Counted from the stretch's first letter, positions 8,048-17,390 are shown. The stretch is 64,000 nt of DNA from JAQBXX01 sp947085325 (GCA_947085325.1 CAMTVY010000005.1:47844-111843), one strand, 5' to 3'. Notes: generated from the sequence alone by a model not told the origin. A program made the numbers and translations.

Positions 8048-9334
8048 ATGACTAGGTCACACGAACTTTTTGTCGCGGCCCAGCGGCACATCCCCGGCGG
8101 CGTTAATTCGCCGGTGCGCGCTTTTCGCGGCGTGGGCGGCGAGCCGGTGTTTTTCAGTCGCGGCGAAGGCGCGTATCTCATAGACGAGGACGGCAGGCGC
8201 TATATTGACTACGTGGGCTCGTGGGGGCCGATGATTGCAGGCCATGCCCATCCGCAGGTGATTGAAGCAGTCAAGATGGCGATAGAGCAGGGCCTGGGTT
8301 TTGGCGCACCTACCGCGATTGAGACTGCGATGGCGGACAAGGTGTGTGAACTGGTGCCTTCGATTGAAATGGTGCGCATGGTCAGTTCGGGCACGGAGGC
8401 CACCATGAGCGCCATCCGCCTTGCACGCGGATTCACCGGTCGCGACAAAATCATCAAGTTTGAAGGTTGTTATCACGGCCATTCCGACTCGTTGCTGGTG
8501 AAGGCCGGTTCCGGCGCGCTCACCCTGGGCGTGCCGACCTCGCCGGGGGTGCCCGCTGCGCTGGCTGAGCATACGCTGACGCTCGCCTACAACGATCTTG
8601 AGCAGGTGAAGGCCGCCTTTGCGCGTTACAGCGCGGAGATTGCCTGCGTCATCGTTGAGCCGGTGGCGGGTAACATGAATTGCGTGCCGCCCGTGCCGGG
8701 GTTTCTCGAAGGGCTGCGCAAACTATGCGACGCACACGGCAGCGTATTGATTTTCGATGAAGTGATGACCGGTTTTCGCGTGGCGCTGGGGGGCGCCCAG
8801 CAGTATTATGGCGTGAAGCCGGATATCACCACGTTAGGCAAGGTGATAGGAGGCGGTCTGCCGGTGGGGGCCTTTGGCGGACGCAAGGACATCATGCAGC
8901 AGATTGCACCGCTGGGCCCTGTGTATCAGGCCGGCACGCTGTCGGGTAATCCGGTCGCGATGGCGGCCGGGCTTGCCATGCTGCGCCTGGTCAGTGAACC
9001 GGATTTCCATGCGCGCCTCAGCGCAACCGCCAAGCGCCTGACGGATGGGCTGGTGCAGCGTGCACAGCAGGCTGGCGTGCCACTGTGTGCAAACCAGGTG
9101 GGCGGCATGTTTGGGTTATTCTTCAGCAGTGAAAAAAGCATCCGCAACTTTGCGCAGGTCATGGCGTGTGATGTCGAGCGCTTCAAGAAATTCTTTCATG
9201 CCATGCTGGAGGAGGGCATCTATCTGGCGCCCTCGGCGTTTGAAGCCGGCTTTGTGTCGAGTGCGCACGGTGACGCCGAGATCGACGCCACCCTGGCGGC
9301 GGCAGAGAAGGTGTTTGCGCGCCTCGTACCCTAG
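8048..9334 (+). CDS. hemL: Glutamate-1-semialdehyde 2,1-aminomutase
   Basis: Makes 5-aminolevulinate from glutamate-1-semialdehyde, the C5 route to haem. It has 428 residues, the usual length. Class III aminotransferase features are VNSPVRAFRGVGGEP, SSGTEATMSAIRLARG (PLP phosphate site), IFDEVMTGFR and the PLP lysine in TTLGKVIGGGLPVGA. GAGGTGCCCG ATG gives a clear ribosome site. Use of the C5 pathway fits gammaproteobacteria. Confidence 0.97.
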   Translation: MTRSHELFVAAQRHIPGGVNSPVRAFRGVGGEPVFFSRGEGAYLIDEDGRRYIDYVGSWGPMIAGHAHPQVIEAVKMAIEQGLGFGAPTAIETAMADKVCELVPSIEMVRMVSSGTEATMSAIRLARGFTGRDKIIKFEGCYHGHSDSLLVKAGSGALTLGVPTSPGVPAALAEHTLTLAYNDLEQVKAAFARYSAEIACVIVEPVAGNMNCVPPVPGFLEGLRKLCDAHGSVLIFDEVMTGFRVALGGAQQYYGVKPDITTLGKVIGGGLPVGAFGGRKDIMQQIAPLGPVYQAGTLSGNPVAMAAGLAMLRLVSEPDFHARLSATAKRLTDGLVQRAQQAGVPLCANQVGGMFGLFFSSEKSIRNFAQVMACDVERFKKFFHAMLEEGIYLAPSAFEAGFVSSAHGDAEIDATLAAAEKVFARLVP

Positions 9335-9341
9335 CAGGGGT

Positions 9342-9956
9342 TCAGTCCTGCTGGTTTGCGCGCAGGCTCAGCATGTCACTCAGCGTTGCATCACGCGTGG
9401 CAAAGTGATGCAACAGTCCCATCGCCACATGCCCGATCCAGTACGCCCACACAAAGGTAGCGATAAATTCATGCACCTCTTTGGCCGCATCAGTAGCGAG
9501 ATTCAGCTGTCCATTTTCGGGAAGTGCAAAGAACAGGACTGCGCCGGTCAGTGCAGCTCCGGTCACGGCAAGTATACCGAGCCCATGGATAAGCCCGGAG
9601 AGCTTGCCCGGCGGTCCACCTGCGGGCAGGCGCAGCGTCAGTAGTCCACGCAACTCTTGCGTGATAGCGGCACGGTCAGCAGCTTGCCAGGGAAATAGAT
9701 GGCGTATGCCGACACCACCCGCACCCCAAAGACTCCATGCCCAGTGCAACAGTACAACCGCAAGCGTCGTCATGCCCAGCCATTCATGGCTGTGAAACAG
9801 CAGGGCCTCAAGGCCGGTGAGTGGATGATCCGGCTCCGGCGCCTCCATCACCAGGCTGTTCAATAATTGCAAGCTCACGGTAAGGGCGAGGCCCAGATGC
9901 AGGAAGCGGGTGGCGCGATCCCAGCGCTGATGATGTGTGATGTGTGATGTGTTCAT
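9342..9956 (-). CDS. Cytochrome b561-family membrane protein
   Basis: A 204-residue four-helix membrane protein. It starts HHQRWDRATRFLHLGLAL and contains LFHSHEWLGMTTLAVVLLHWAWSL, LIHGLGILAVTGAAL and EVHEFIATFVWAYWIGHVAMGLLHH, with paired histidines in the helices expected to ligate two b haems. Such proteins move electrons between quinol and periplasmic partners. It lies just upstream of a secreted acidic protein gene on the same strand; any shared role is unproven. Confidence 0.88.
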   Translation of the reverse strand: MNTSHITHHQRWDRATRFLHLGLALTVSLQLLNSLVMEAPEPDHPLTGLEALLFHSHEWLGMTTLAVVLLHWAWSLWGAGGVGIRHLFPWQAADRAAITQELRGLLTLRLPAGGPPGKLSGLIHGLGILAVTGAALTGAVLFFALPENGQLNLATDAAKEVHEFIATFVWAYWIGHVAMGLLHHFATRDATLSDMLSLRANQQD

Positions 9957-10018
9957 GATCGATCTCCAGTGAGCACGCCGGGCAGCAAGCTGTCCGGCAT
10001 GCGCTGACAGTAGTAAAT

Positions 10019-10312
10019 TTAACTCTTTCGGTCATCCTCGGCGGACTCTTCCTGATCAGCATCAGAGGCCTCCTCTTCCTCCTCTGCATCCTCCTTTGAG
10101 TCCTTGTGAGCCTTGCCTTTGCTCATGCGGGCGTGCTCTTTATCCGTGGCGTCATGTTTCCGGGTTTCACTGCTTTCGGGGTGCGCAGACGAGTCTTTGC
10201 CGGATTTCACTGTAGCGGCGGTGTCCTCGGCAGCAACTGCTGTGCCAGCCAGGCCCAGTGTAAGCAGGGCAGCAGCCAGTGCAGCAGCACTCAGTGTGTT
10301 TCTGTGTAACAT
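10019..10312 (-). CDS. Secreted, highly charged small protein
   Basis: A 97-residue protein with a clear Sec signal peptide (MLHRNTLSAAALAAALL...GTAVAA, cleavage likely near residue 28). The mature part is low-complexity and very rich in Glu, Asp, Lys and Ser (DAEEEEEASDADQEESAEDD), so it is probably disordered and could bind cations. GGAG lies 7 bases before the ATG at 10312; the longer frame to 10405 has no support. It is divergent from the two-component system and may be one of its targets. The family is not recognised. Confidence 0.72.
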   Translation of the reverse strand: MLHRNTLSAAALAAALLTLGLAGTAVAAEDTAATVKSGKDSSAHPESSETRKHDATDKEHARMSKGKAHKDSKEDAEEEEEASDADQEESAEDDRKS

Positions 10313-10453
10313 GATGTAGCTCCTCTGTGGATGACGTGTTGAACCATTCAGCACGTTGGAACAGAGCATGGCACCGGCCACATTACCTCCATCTTTCCGC
10401 AGCATTAAAAATTGGTAATGTCACAGACCCATGCGCTGGCTTATGATGGGGGC

Positions 10454-11128
10454 ATGCGTATTCTGGTGATTGAAGACGACCGTCAGGCGGCGGCCTATCT
10501 GGTTAAAGGCCTGAAAGAGAGCGGCTACGCGGTGGATCACGCCGCCAATGCGGGGGAGGGCAGCCACCTCGCGTTGCAGGAGAACTATGACGCCATGATT
10601 ATCGACCGCATGCTGCCCGGGGGTGACGGCCTGTCCATCATCGAAGCGCTACGGGGGCGTGGCAATGCCACACCCGTGCTAATCCTGAGTGCGTTGGGTG
10701 AGGTGGACGACCGCGTCAAGGGTCTGCGTGCCGGGGGTGACGACTATCTTACCAAGCCCTATGCCTTTTCCGAGCTGCTGGCACGGCTTGAAGCGCTGTT
10801 GCGCAGGCGCGCGGGCGGCGTAGATGGCCAGCTGCGCGTTGCCGATCTGGAGATGGATCTGCTGGCGCGCAGCGTGACACGCGGCGGTACGCGCATTGAT
10901 TTACAACCGCGCGAATTCCGTTTGCTTGAATATCTGATGCGTCACAGCAATCAGGTGGTCACGCGTACCATGCTGCTTGAGCATGTGTGGGATTACCACT
11001 TTGATCCGCAGACCAATGTGATCGACGTCCATATCAGCCGTTTGCGCCAGAAGATCGACAAGAGCTTTTCCACGCCACTGTTGCATACGGTGCGCGGCGC
11101 CGGGTATTGCCTGCGTGCGCCTGCCTAA
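10454..11128 (+). CDS. OmpR-family response regulator
   Basis: A 224-residue DNA-binding response regulator. The receiver domain has the acidic pair EDD at residues 7-9, phosphoacceptor Asp51 (IIDRMLPG) and Lys101 (LTKPY). The C-terminal half is a winged helix with LQPREFRLLEYLMRHSNQVVTR and NVIDVHISRLRQKID. It resembles the CusR/QseB/CopR subgroup. The kinase gene follows and overlaps it by 14 bases. Metal or envelope-stress sensing is plausible but not shown. Confidence 0.93.
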   Translation: MRILVIEDDRQAAAYLVKGLKESGYAVDHAANAGEGSHLALQENYDAMIIDRMLPGGDGLSIIEALRGRGNATPVLILSALGEVDDRVKGLRAGGDDYLTKPYAFSELLARLEALLRRRAGGVDGQLRVADLEMDLLARSVTRGGTRIDLQPREFRLLEYLMRHSNQVVTRTMLLEHVWDYHFDPQTNVIDVHISRLRQKIDKSFSTPLLHTVRGAGYCLRAPA

Positions 11129-12494
11129 TCTCTTCCGCACCAGCGCATTCCGCGTGGCGCTGCTGTATGCGGCCCTGTTCGGAGGTTCCGGCTTTGCCGC
11201 ACTCGGTTTTGTGTACTGGACGACCACAAACTACCTGGAAGCGCAAACTGATACGGTGATACGCGCAGAGATGGATGTCCTGCGCGAGACCTATCAGCGC
11301 ACAGGTCTGAAGGGCCTGCAACGCAGCGTCGACGAGCGCTCCGCAGTGGGTGATGACACAGACCATATCTATCTGCTTGCCAGCCCGGACTACACACCGT
11401 TGGCGGGAAATCTGCCGGTCTGGCCGGAGAGTCTGCGTGCGGGCGATGCGTGGGCCCGTTTGATACTCACGGAGCACGACAAGGATGAAGAGCATGACGC
11501 TCGTGAGGCGCGCGCGCTGAGTGTCACCCTGCCGGGCGCGCTGCATCTGTTGGTCGGGCGCGACCTGCACGAACGCGAGGAATTGCGCGAACACACGCTA
11601 GGCACTCTATTCTGGGCGCTGGGCGTCATTCTCACGCTTGCGCTCGTCGGCGGACTGGCACTGAGCCGGGGTGTGCTGCGGCGCATCGAACATATCAACC
11701 GTGCCAGCCGCGAGATCATGGCCGGACATTTCGATCAGCGCATGCCGCTCAGCGGCAGCGGCGATGAATTCGACCAACTGGCGCAGAATTTAAATCTCAT
11801 GCTGGAACGGATCGAGCGCCTGATGAACGGGTTGCGGGAGGTTACCGATAACGTCGCGCACGACCTGCGCAGTCCATTGACCCGGTTGCGCAGCCGTCTT
11901 GAACACAGCCAGCGCGGGGCACAGGACAGCGCTGAGTATCGCAGCGTCATCGAACAAACGATACGCGACGTCGACGGGCTGCTGGCCACGTTCAATGCCC
12001 TGCTCAGCATTGCCCAGCTGGAGGCGGGAGCACGCCGTGGCGACTGGGAGATGCTGGATGCCGGTGTCTTGACGAATGATGTGGCTGAACTGTATCAGCC
12101 GCTGGCCGAGGAGCAGGGTGACACGCTGACAGCCGACATCGAGGCGGGGCTTGTCCTGCATGGCAGCCGTGAGCTGCTCTCGCAGGCGCTCGCCAACCTG
12201 CTCGATAATGCTATTAAATATACACCCTGTGGCAGCCGCATCCGGCTCAGCGCGGTGCGCGTTGACGAGGCTCTTGAGCTCTGTGTAGCTGATGATGGCC
12301 CTGGTATTCCAGCCGAGGCGCGTGAGCGGGTGCTGGAACGTTTCGTCCGCCTTGATGCCAGCCGGCACCAGCCGGGCAGTGGGCTTGGTCTTAGCCTGGT
12401 GCGTGCGGTTGCACGGCTGCACCGCGCTACACTGCAACTGGACGATAATCATCCGGGCCTGAAGGTAACATTACGCTTTCCTCTGTCACCGTAA
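11115..12494 (+). CDS. Sensor histidine kinase
   Basis: An inner-membrane kinase of 459 residues that should phosphorylate the adjacent regulator. It has two membrane helices (about residues 14-36 and 164-184) around a periplasmic sensor of about 125 residues, then a HAMP linker, the H box DNVAHDLRSPLTRL with His249, the N box LANLLDNAIKYTP, and the G boxes DDGPGIP and GSGLGLSLV. The start is GTG at 11115, inside the regulator gene, which indicates coupling. The signal is unknown. Confidence 0.93.
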   Translation: MRLPNLFRTSAFRVALLYAALFGGSGFAALGFVYWTTTNYLEAQTDTVIRAEMDVLRETYQRTGLKGLQRSVDERSAVGDDTDHIYLLASPDYTPLAGNLPVWPESLRAGDAWARLILTEHDKDEEHDAREARALSVTLPGALHLLVGRDLHEREELREHTLGTLFWALGVILTLALVGGLALSRGVLRRIEHINRASREIMAGHFDQRMPLSGSGDEFDQLAQNLNLMLERIERLMNGLREVTDNVAHDLRSPLTRLRSRLEHSQRGAQDSAEYRSVIEQTIRDVDGLLATFNALLSIAQLEAGARRGDWEMLDAGVLTNDVAELYQPLAEEQGDTLTADIEAGLVLHGSRELLSQALANLLDNAIKYTPCGSRIRLSAVRVDEALELCVADDGPGIPAEARERVLERFVRLDASRHQPGSGLGLSLVRAVARLHRATLQLDDNHPGLKVTLRFPLSP

Positions 12495-12549
12495 CGCGGC
12501 AGGCCTCCTTTCCTTTACAATAGTTGCTGTAGTCTCCCGGGGTATTTCA

Positions 12550-13896
12550 ATGTTTGACAATCTCAGCGGACGTCTTGGACACATCCTCAAAAACCTGCGT
12601 GGTCAGGGTCGCCTGAGCGAAGACAACATCAAGGACACGCTGCGTGAAGTGCGCATGGCGTTGCTCGAAGCCGACGTCGCGCTACCGGTAGTGCGCGAAT
12701 TCATCGAGCGCGTGCGCGCGCGCGCCATCGGTCAGGAAGTGGCGCAGAGCCTCACACCCGGTCAGGCACTGATCAAGATCGTGCATACAGAGCTGGTCGC
12801 GATCATGGGTGTGGCCTGCGACGAGCTGAACCTCAACGTGCCTCCGCCGGCAGTGATACTGATGGCGGGTTTGCAGGGTGCGGGAAAAACCACCAGCAGC
12901 GGCAAGCTGGCGCGCCTGCTGCAAGAGCGCCTGAAGAAGCGTGTCCTGCTGGCCAGCACTGACATATACCGTCCCGCTGCCATCGAGCAATTGCGAGTAC
13001 TGGCCGCGGACATCGGCGCGGCGTTTTTCCCGAGCGAAGTGACGCAAGACCCGGCAGCCATTGCTGAGGCCGCACTGGCGTACGCACGCAGGCACGCCAT
13101 TGATGTCGTCATCATCGACAGCGCAGGGCGTTTGCATATCGACAGCGAGATGATGGACGAGATCAAGCGCCTGCACGCGGTGCTGAACCCGGTAGAGACG
13201 TTGTTTGTGGTGGACAGCATGACCGGCCAGGACGCCGTTAACAGTGCCCGCGCCTTCAATGAAGCGCTGCCGCTCACGGGCGTCATTCTCACCAAGACCG
13301 ACGGCGATGCGCGTGGCGGCGCCGCACTTTCGGTGCGCCATATCACCGGCAAGCCCATCAAGTTTCTCGGCACCGGCGAAAAGACCGGTGCGCTGGAGCC
13401 ATTTCATCCCGAGCGCGTAGCATCGCGCATCCTCGGCATGGGCGATGTGCTGAGTCTGGTGGAAGAAGCGGGGCGCAGCATCGACATGCAGCAGGCGGAG
13501 AAGATGGCCGCCAAGCTGAAAAAAGGCACCAGTTTTGACCTTGATGATTTCCGCGACCAGCTGCGCCAGATACGCGCCATGGGCGGCATGGCAGGCGTGA
13601 TGGAAAAACTGCCCGGCATGATGAATATTCCCGCTGCTGCGCAAGGCCAGATCAATGACAAAGACCCGCAACGCATGGAAGTCATCATCAACTCCATGAC
13701 GCCCACGGAACGCCGCAAGCCCGACATACTGAATGGTTCGCGCAAACGCCGTATCGCAGCAGGCTCCGGCACCCAGGTGCAGGATGTCAACCGCCTGCTG
13801 AAGCAATATGACCAGATGCAGCGCATGATGAAGCAGGTCGCCAAGGGCGGCATGGCCAAAATGCTGCGCAGCATCAAGGGACGCATGCCGTTTTAA
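12550..13896 (+). CDS. ffh: Signal recognition particle protein Ffh
   Basis: The GTPase of the signal recognition particle, 448 residues. The N domain is followed by the G domain with the P-loop AGLQGAGKTTSSGKLA, the DSAGRLHID switch and TKTDGDARGG. The C-terminal M domain is Met-rich (MGGMAGVMEKLPGMMNI, QMQRMMKQVAKGGMAKML) and binds 4.5S RNA and signal sequences. A TACAAT box about 35 bases upstream of the ATG may be its promoter. The rpsP operon follows. Confidence 0.97.
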   Translation: MFDNLSGRLGHILKNLRGQGRLSEDNIKDTLREVRMALLEADVALPVVREFIERVRARAIGQEVAQSLTPGQALIKIVHTELVAIMGVACDELNLNVPPPAVILMAGLQGAGKTTSSGKLARLLQERLKKRVLLASTDIYRPAAIEQLRVLAADIGAAFFPSEVTQDPAAIAEAALAYARRHAIDVVIIDSAGRLHIDSEMMDEIKRLHAVLNPVETLFVVDSMTGQDAVNSARAFNEALPLTGVILTKTDGDARGGAALSVRHITGKPIKFLGTGEKTGALEPFHPERVASRILGMGDVLSLVEEAGRSIDMQQAEKMAAKLKKGTSFDLDDFRDQLRQIRAMGGMAGVMEKLPGMMNIPAAAQGQINDKDPQRMEVIINSMTPTERRKPDILNGSRKRRIAAGSGTQVQDVNRLLKQYDQMQRMMKQVAKGGMAKMLRSIKGRMPF

Positions 13897-13904
13897 CAGG
13901 GGTG

Positions 13905-13973
13905 CAGGGCGCCTCTTATTGGCGCCTGACCTCGGAGGCGCTAGCTGCCCCCTGGGGCCGCCTGTCGGGGCAG
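13905..13973 (+). terminator. Two hairpins after ffh
   Basis: GGCGCC at 13908-13913 and 13921-13926 can pair, and CTGCCCC at 13945-13951 pairs perfectly with GGGGCAG at 13967-13973. Neither has a U tract, so they may be Rho-dependent or processing structures between ffh and rpsP, not a classic terminator. Confidence 0.4.
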
Positions 13974-14006
13974 TCGCAAACTCTTCCTTGGGGTGTATTT
14001 TTGGCG

Positions 14007-14012
14007 TACAAT
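14007..14012 (+). promoter_or_regulatory. Possible -10 box of the rpsP operon
   Basis: TACAAT lies 62 bases upstream of the rpsP ATG, downstream of the hairpin pair that follows ffh. TTCCTT is in the -35 position at a spacing of 17. The match is weak, but an rpsP-rimM-trmD-rplS promoter is expected about here. Confidence 0.4.
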
Positions 14013-14073
14013 GCTGGGATTTTCAGGCTCTTGCCGTCTGGGCAAGTGGGCCGATTTTGAGGGTGGAAGACGC

Positions 14074-14316
14074 ATGGTAACCATACGCATGGCTCGTGGC
14101 GGCGCGAAAAAGCGACCATTTTACAATATCGTTGTGACGGACAACCGTCAGCCGCGCGACGGCCGCTATATTGAGCGCGTAGGATTTTACAATCCTGTCG
14201 CCACCGGTGGCGAAGTAAAACTTACGCTGGACAATGAGCGAATCGGCTACTGGATTTCCAAGGGCGCGAAGCCGTCCGAGCGTGTTGCAGGGCTCATCAA
14301 GAGCCACGCGGCCTGA
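14074..14316 (+). CDS. rpsP: 30S ribosomal protein S16
   Basis: An 80-residue primary assembly protein of the small ribosomal subunit. It begins MVTIRMARGGAKKRPFYNIV, with the conserved VTDNRQPRDGRYIERVGFYNP and ERIGYWISKGAKPSERV. GGTGGA stands 6 bases before the ATG. It is the first gene of the standard rpsP-rimM-trmD-rplS operon. Confidence 0.98.
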   Translation: MVTIRMARGGAKKRPFYNIVVTDNRQPRDGRYIERVGFYNPVATGGEVKLTLDNERIGYWISKGAKPSERVAGLIKSHAA

Positions 14317-14317
14317 G

Positions 14318-14857
14318 TTGTCCGGCGGCGGCGGGGCAGGAGCGCCGTGCCTGATCGTGGTGGGCCGGGTCGCAGGCCTGTTTGGGGTGCGTGGCTGGTT
14401 GAAGATTGTTTCCTATACCGCGCCGCTGGAAAATATCCTGCACTACCGTCCGTGGTATCTGCGCGCTGCTAATGCAGCGGCGGATGCACCGTGGCTGGAA
14501 CAGGCGGTAGCAGAGAGTCGTAGCCAGGATAAAGGCATTGTGGTTCGGTTTGAGGCGCATCAGGATCGTGATGCGGCCCAGTCGATGCTGGGGGCGGAGA
14601 TCGCCGTCAACCGTGATCAACTGCCGCCGCCGGGGCCGGGTGAGTATTACTGGGCTGATCTGGTAGGCCTCAAGGTGGTGACGCTGGCGGGGGTTGAACT
14701 CGGCGTGATTGATCACCTGCTGGAGACCGGTTCGAATGATGTGCTGGTGGTCAAGGGTGAGCGGGAACGGCTGATCCCCTATATCCCGGGACAGGTGGTG
14801 CATGAGATTGACCCCGCGCAGGCCGTGGTGCGCGTGGATTGGGATCCGGAGTTTTAG
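14318..14857 (+). CDS. rimM: 16S rRNA processing protein RimM
   Basis: Assists maturation of the 30S head and binds S19. It has the N-terminal RimM barrel (VVGRVAGLFGVRGWLKI) and the C-terminal PRC barrel (GEYYWADLVGLKVVT, IPYIPGQVVHEID). The start is uncertain. TTG at 14318, two bases after the rpsP stop, gives 179 residues, close to the usual 180; GTG at 14357 would give 166. No ATG is available between the rpsP stop and the conserved core. Confidence 0.93.
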   Translation: MSGGGGAGAPCLIVVGRVAGLFGVRGWLKIVSYTAPLENILHYRPWYLRAANAAADAPWLEQAVAESRSQDKGIVVRFEAHQDRDAAQSMLGAEIAVNRDQLPPPGPGEYYWADLVGLKVVTLAGVELGVIDHLLETGSNDVLVVKGERERLIPYIPGQVVHEIDPAQAVVRVDWDPEF

Positions 14858-14859
14858 CC

Positions 14860-15597
14860 GTGGAAATAGCAGTCGTTACGCTGTTTCCACAGATGTTTGA
14901 TGCGCTGGCGGATTATGGCATTACCAGCAGGGCGCTGAAGAGCGGCGTGCTGCGGCTCACGCGCTGGAACCCGCGCGATTACGCGCACGACCGCCACCAC
15001 ACGGTGGACGACCGCCCTTACGGCGGCGGGCCGGGAATGGTGATGCAGGTGCAGCCGCTGCGCGATGCGATAGATGCAGCGCGCGGTGCGGGAGAGGAGA
15101 AGGCCCATGTGGTCTACCTCACGCCGCAGGGGCGGCGGCTGGATCAGGCCGGGGCAGAGACGCTTGCCGCGCATGCACGGCTGGTGCTGGTGGCCGGGCG
15201 CTATGAAGGGATAGATGAACGCGTGATTGCCACGCAGGTCGATGCAGAATGGTCGATCGGCGATTATGTGCTCTCCGGTGGCGAGCTGGCGGCGATGGTG
15301 ATGATCGATGCCATCACGCGCCTGTTGCCGGGCGCGCTGGGGCATGAGGACTCGGCGTTGCAGGATTCGTTTTCGGGCGGGCTGTTGGACACGCCGCACT
15401 ATACGCGGCCCGAGGAGATTGACGGGCTGCGGGTGCCGGAGGTGCTGCTGAGCGGTGATCATCGCGCGATAGCGCGCTGGCGCGCCAAGCAGTCACTGGG
15501 ACGTACCTGGCTGAGAAGGCCCGAATTGCTGGAAGGCATCGAGCTTACGCAGGAACAGCGCAGTCTGCTGGATGAGTTTATTAAAGAACAAAACTGA
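14860..15597 (+). CDS. trmD: tRNA (guanine-37-N1)-methyltransferase
   Basis: Makes m1G37 next to the anticodon and prevents frameshifting. It has 245 residues with a SPOUT trefoil knot: DDRPYGGGPGMVMQ, LVAGRYEGIDERV and WSIGDYVLSGGELAAMVMIDA. The start is GTG at 14860, two bases after rimM, which matches the family N-terminus. Confidence 0.97.
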   Translation: MEIAVVTLFPQMFDALADYGITSRALKSGVLRLTRWNPRDYAHDRHHTVDDRPYGGGPGMVMQVQPLRDAIDAARGAGEEKAHVVYLTPQGRRLDQAGAETLAAHARLVLVAGRYEGIDERVIATQVDAEWSIGDYVLSGGELAAMVMIDAITRLLPGALGHEDSALQDSFSGGLLDTPHYTRPEEIDGLRVPEVLLSGDHRAIARWRAKQSLGRTWLRRPELLEGIELTQEQRSLLDEFIKEQN

Positions 15598-15628
15598 TGT
15601 TAAATATTTAGGACAGGGATACACCACC

Positions 15629-15973
15629 ATGAGCAACATCATTCTGCAAATAGAAGCCGAACAAATGACGCGTAAGGTACCGGATTTTTCGCCGGGCGAT
15701 ACCGTCGTAGTGCAAATCAAGGTCAAGGAAGGCACGCGCGAGCGCTTGCAGGCCTTCGAGGGTATAGTGATTGCGCGCCGCAACCGCGGACTCAATTCCG
15801 CCTTTACCGTACGCAAGATATCGCACGGCGAGGGCGTGGAGCGTGTGTTCCAGACCTACAGCCCGAGCATTCACGATATCAGCGTGAAGCGTCGTGGCGC
15901 AGTGCGTCGTGCCAAACTTTACTACCTGCGCGAGCTGAAAGGCAAGGAAGCGCGCATTCAGGAAAAGCTGTAG
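15629..15973 (+). CDS. rplS: 50S ribosomal protein L19
   Basis: A 114-residue protein at the 30S-50S interface. It contains PDFSPGDTVVVQIKVKEGTRERLQAFEG, RNRGLNSAFTVRKISHGEGVERVF and RRGAVRRAKLYYLRELKGKEARI. AGGACAGGGA precedes the ATG. It is the last gene of the rpsP operon; ogt begins seven bases later. Confidence 0.98.
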   Translation: MSNIILQIEAEQMTRKVPDFSPGDTVVVQIKVKEGTRERLQAFEGIVIARRNRGLNSAFTVRKISHGEGVERVFQTYSPSIHDISVKRRGAVRRAKLYYLRELKGKEARIQEKL

Positions 15974-15979
15974 CCGTCT

Positions 15980-16477
15980 GTGGCCGCGCCGGTCGCTGAA
16001 ACGACCTACGCGGCCATACTGCCTGCCCCTGCGGATTTACGGGTCAAGCTGGGTGTGCGCCTGCACTCCTCCGCCCTTGTCAGTATCGATTTTCTTCCCT
16101 CGCACCATGCTGATCTCCCGCCTGCCACGGCCCTCGCCCGGCGAGTGACGGCGCAGTTGCATCGCTATTTCACTGATCCGCGCCATGTTTTTTCACTCCC
16201 GCTGGCGTTGCAGGGAACCCCGTTTCAGAAAAAGGTGTGGCGGGCGCTCATGCGCATCCCGCCTGGCGCTACCCTCAGCTATGGCGCGCTGGCCGCGCAA
16301 CTGGCAACCGGCGCCCGCGCTGTAGGCAATGCCTGCCGCGCCAATCCGGTGCCGATTATCGTGCCCTGTCATCGCGTGGTGGCGCGGGATGGCATGGGCG
16401 GCTATGCAGGTGTAACCACAGGTCGCAACCTCCAGCGCAAGCGCTGGTTGCTCAGCCATGAACAGCGTGGCGGCTGA
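15980..16477 (+). CDS. ogt: Methylated-DNA-protein-cysteine methyltransferase
   Basis: Repairs O6-alkylguanine by suicide transfer to Cys. It has 165 residues with GTPFQKKVWRALMRIPPG, AVGNACRANPVPIIVPCHRVV (acceptor Cys in PCHR) and the closing GGYAGVTTGRNLQRKRWLL. It starts at GTG and overlaps xerD by 20 bases. It is shorter than Ada and lacks its regulatory half. Confidence 0.94.
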   Translation: MAAPVAETTYAAILPAPADLRVKLGVRLHSSALVSIDFLPSHHADLPPATALARRVTAQLHRYFTDPRHVFSLPLALQGTPFQKKVWRALMRIPPGATLSYGALAAQLATGARAVGNACRANPVPIIVPCHRVVARDGMGGYAGVTTGRNLQRKRWLLSHEQRGG

Positions 16478-17390
16478 ACACCCGCCTGTATTGCTGTCAG
16501 AGGCCGAGCAGGCGCTGATTGAGAATTTTCTCGACCGCGTGTGGATGGAGCAGGGGCTGAGCAGCAACACGCTTGCCGCTTACCGCAATGATCTGCAGGG
16601 GTACGCGCGCTGGCTGGTAGAAAGACAGTGCAGCCTGATGGATTGCGAGCGCAGGCATGTGCTGGAGTATCTGGAGCTGTGTGCCGGACTGGGCAGAAGG
16701 CCCCGCTCGCGTGCCCGGCTGATTTCGGCCTTGCGCCGGTTTTACCGCTTTTGGCTGCGGGAGGGCCGCATGGCGCAGGATCCCACTGCGCAGGTGGATA
16801 TGCCGCGCACAGGGCGCAGCCTGCCCGCGTCGCTGACGGAGGCGGAGGTCGAGGCACTGCTGGCCGCGCCGGCGGTCGAGACTGCGCTGGGGCTGCGTGA
16901 CCGTGCGATGCTCGAGTTACTTTATGGCTGCGGCCTGCGGGTCTCTGAATTGGTGCAGCTCACGGCAGCACAAATCAATCTGCATCAAGGGGTGTTGCGG
17001 ATCACCGGTAAAGGCTCGAAAGAGCGCCTGGTGCCGTTCGGTGAAGAGGCTCGGGTATGGCTGGAGCGGCATCTGGCGGAGTCGCGCCCACAGTTGCTGC
17101 AAGGGCGGACGTGCGCCTTTCTGTTCCCTACGCGGCGCGGCGGGGCGATCACCCGGCAGGGGTTCTGGTATCTCGTTAAACGCCACGCCTTGCGGGCTGC
17201 GATTACCAAGCCGCTGTCACCCCACACCCTGCGCCACGCGTTTGCCACCCACTTGCTGAATCACGGCGCTGATTTGCGCGTGGTGCAGATGTTGCTGGGG
17301 CATAGTGATTTATCCACCACCCAGATTTATACCCACGTTGCGCGTGAGCGGCTGAAAAATCTGCATGCGCAGCATCATCCGCGTGGGTGA
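16458..17390 (+). CDS. xerD: Tyrosine recombinase XerD
   Basis: One of the two recombinases that resolve chromosome dimers at dif. It has 310 residues with an N-terminal SAM-like core-binding domain. The catalytic residues are visible: Arg161 (GLRVSEL), Lys185 (TGKGSKER), His256 and Arg259 (SPHTLRH), His282 (LLGHSDLSTTQIYTHV) and Tyr291. A dsbC gene lies a short way downstream, as in Escherichia. It is relevant here because a provirus in this window sits exactly in a dif site and has no recombinase of its own. XerC is the alternative name, but the sequence and dsbC context favour XerD. Confidence 0.93.
   Translation: MNSVAAEHPPVLLSEAEQALIENFLDRVWMEQGLSSNTLAAYRNDLQGYARWLVERQCSLMDCERRHVLEYLELCAGLGRRPRSRARLISALRRFYRFWLREGRMAQDPTAQVDMPRTGRSLPASLTEAEVEALLAAPAVETALGLRDRAMLELLYGCGLRVSELVQLTAAQINLHQGVLRITGKGSKERLVPFGEEARVWLERHLAESRPQLLQGRTCAFLFPTRRGGAITRQGFWYLVKRHALRAAITKPLSPHTLRHAFATHLLNHGADLRVVQMLLGHSDLSTTQIYTHVARERLKNLHAQHHPRG

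Noticed and set aside
12682..13806. 374-residue frame antisense to ffh
   Set aside because: It mirrors ffh codons and is rich in His/Gln/Arg, as shadows are. Ffh is certain.
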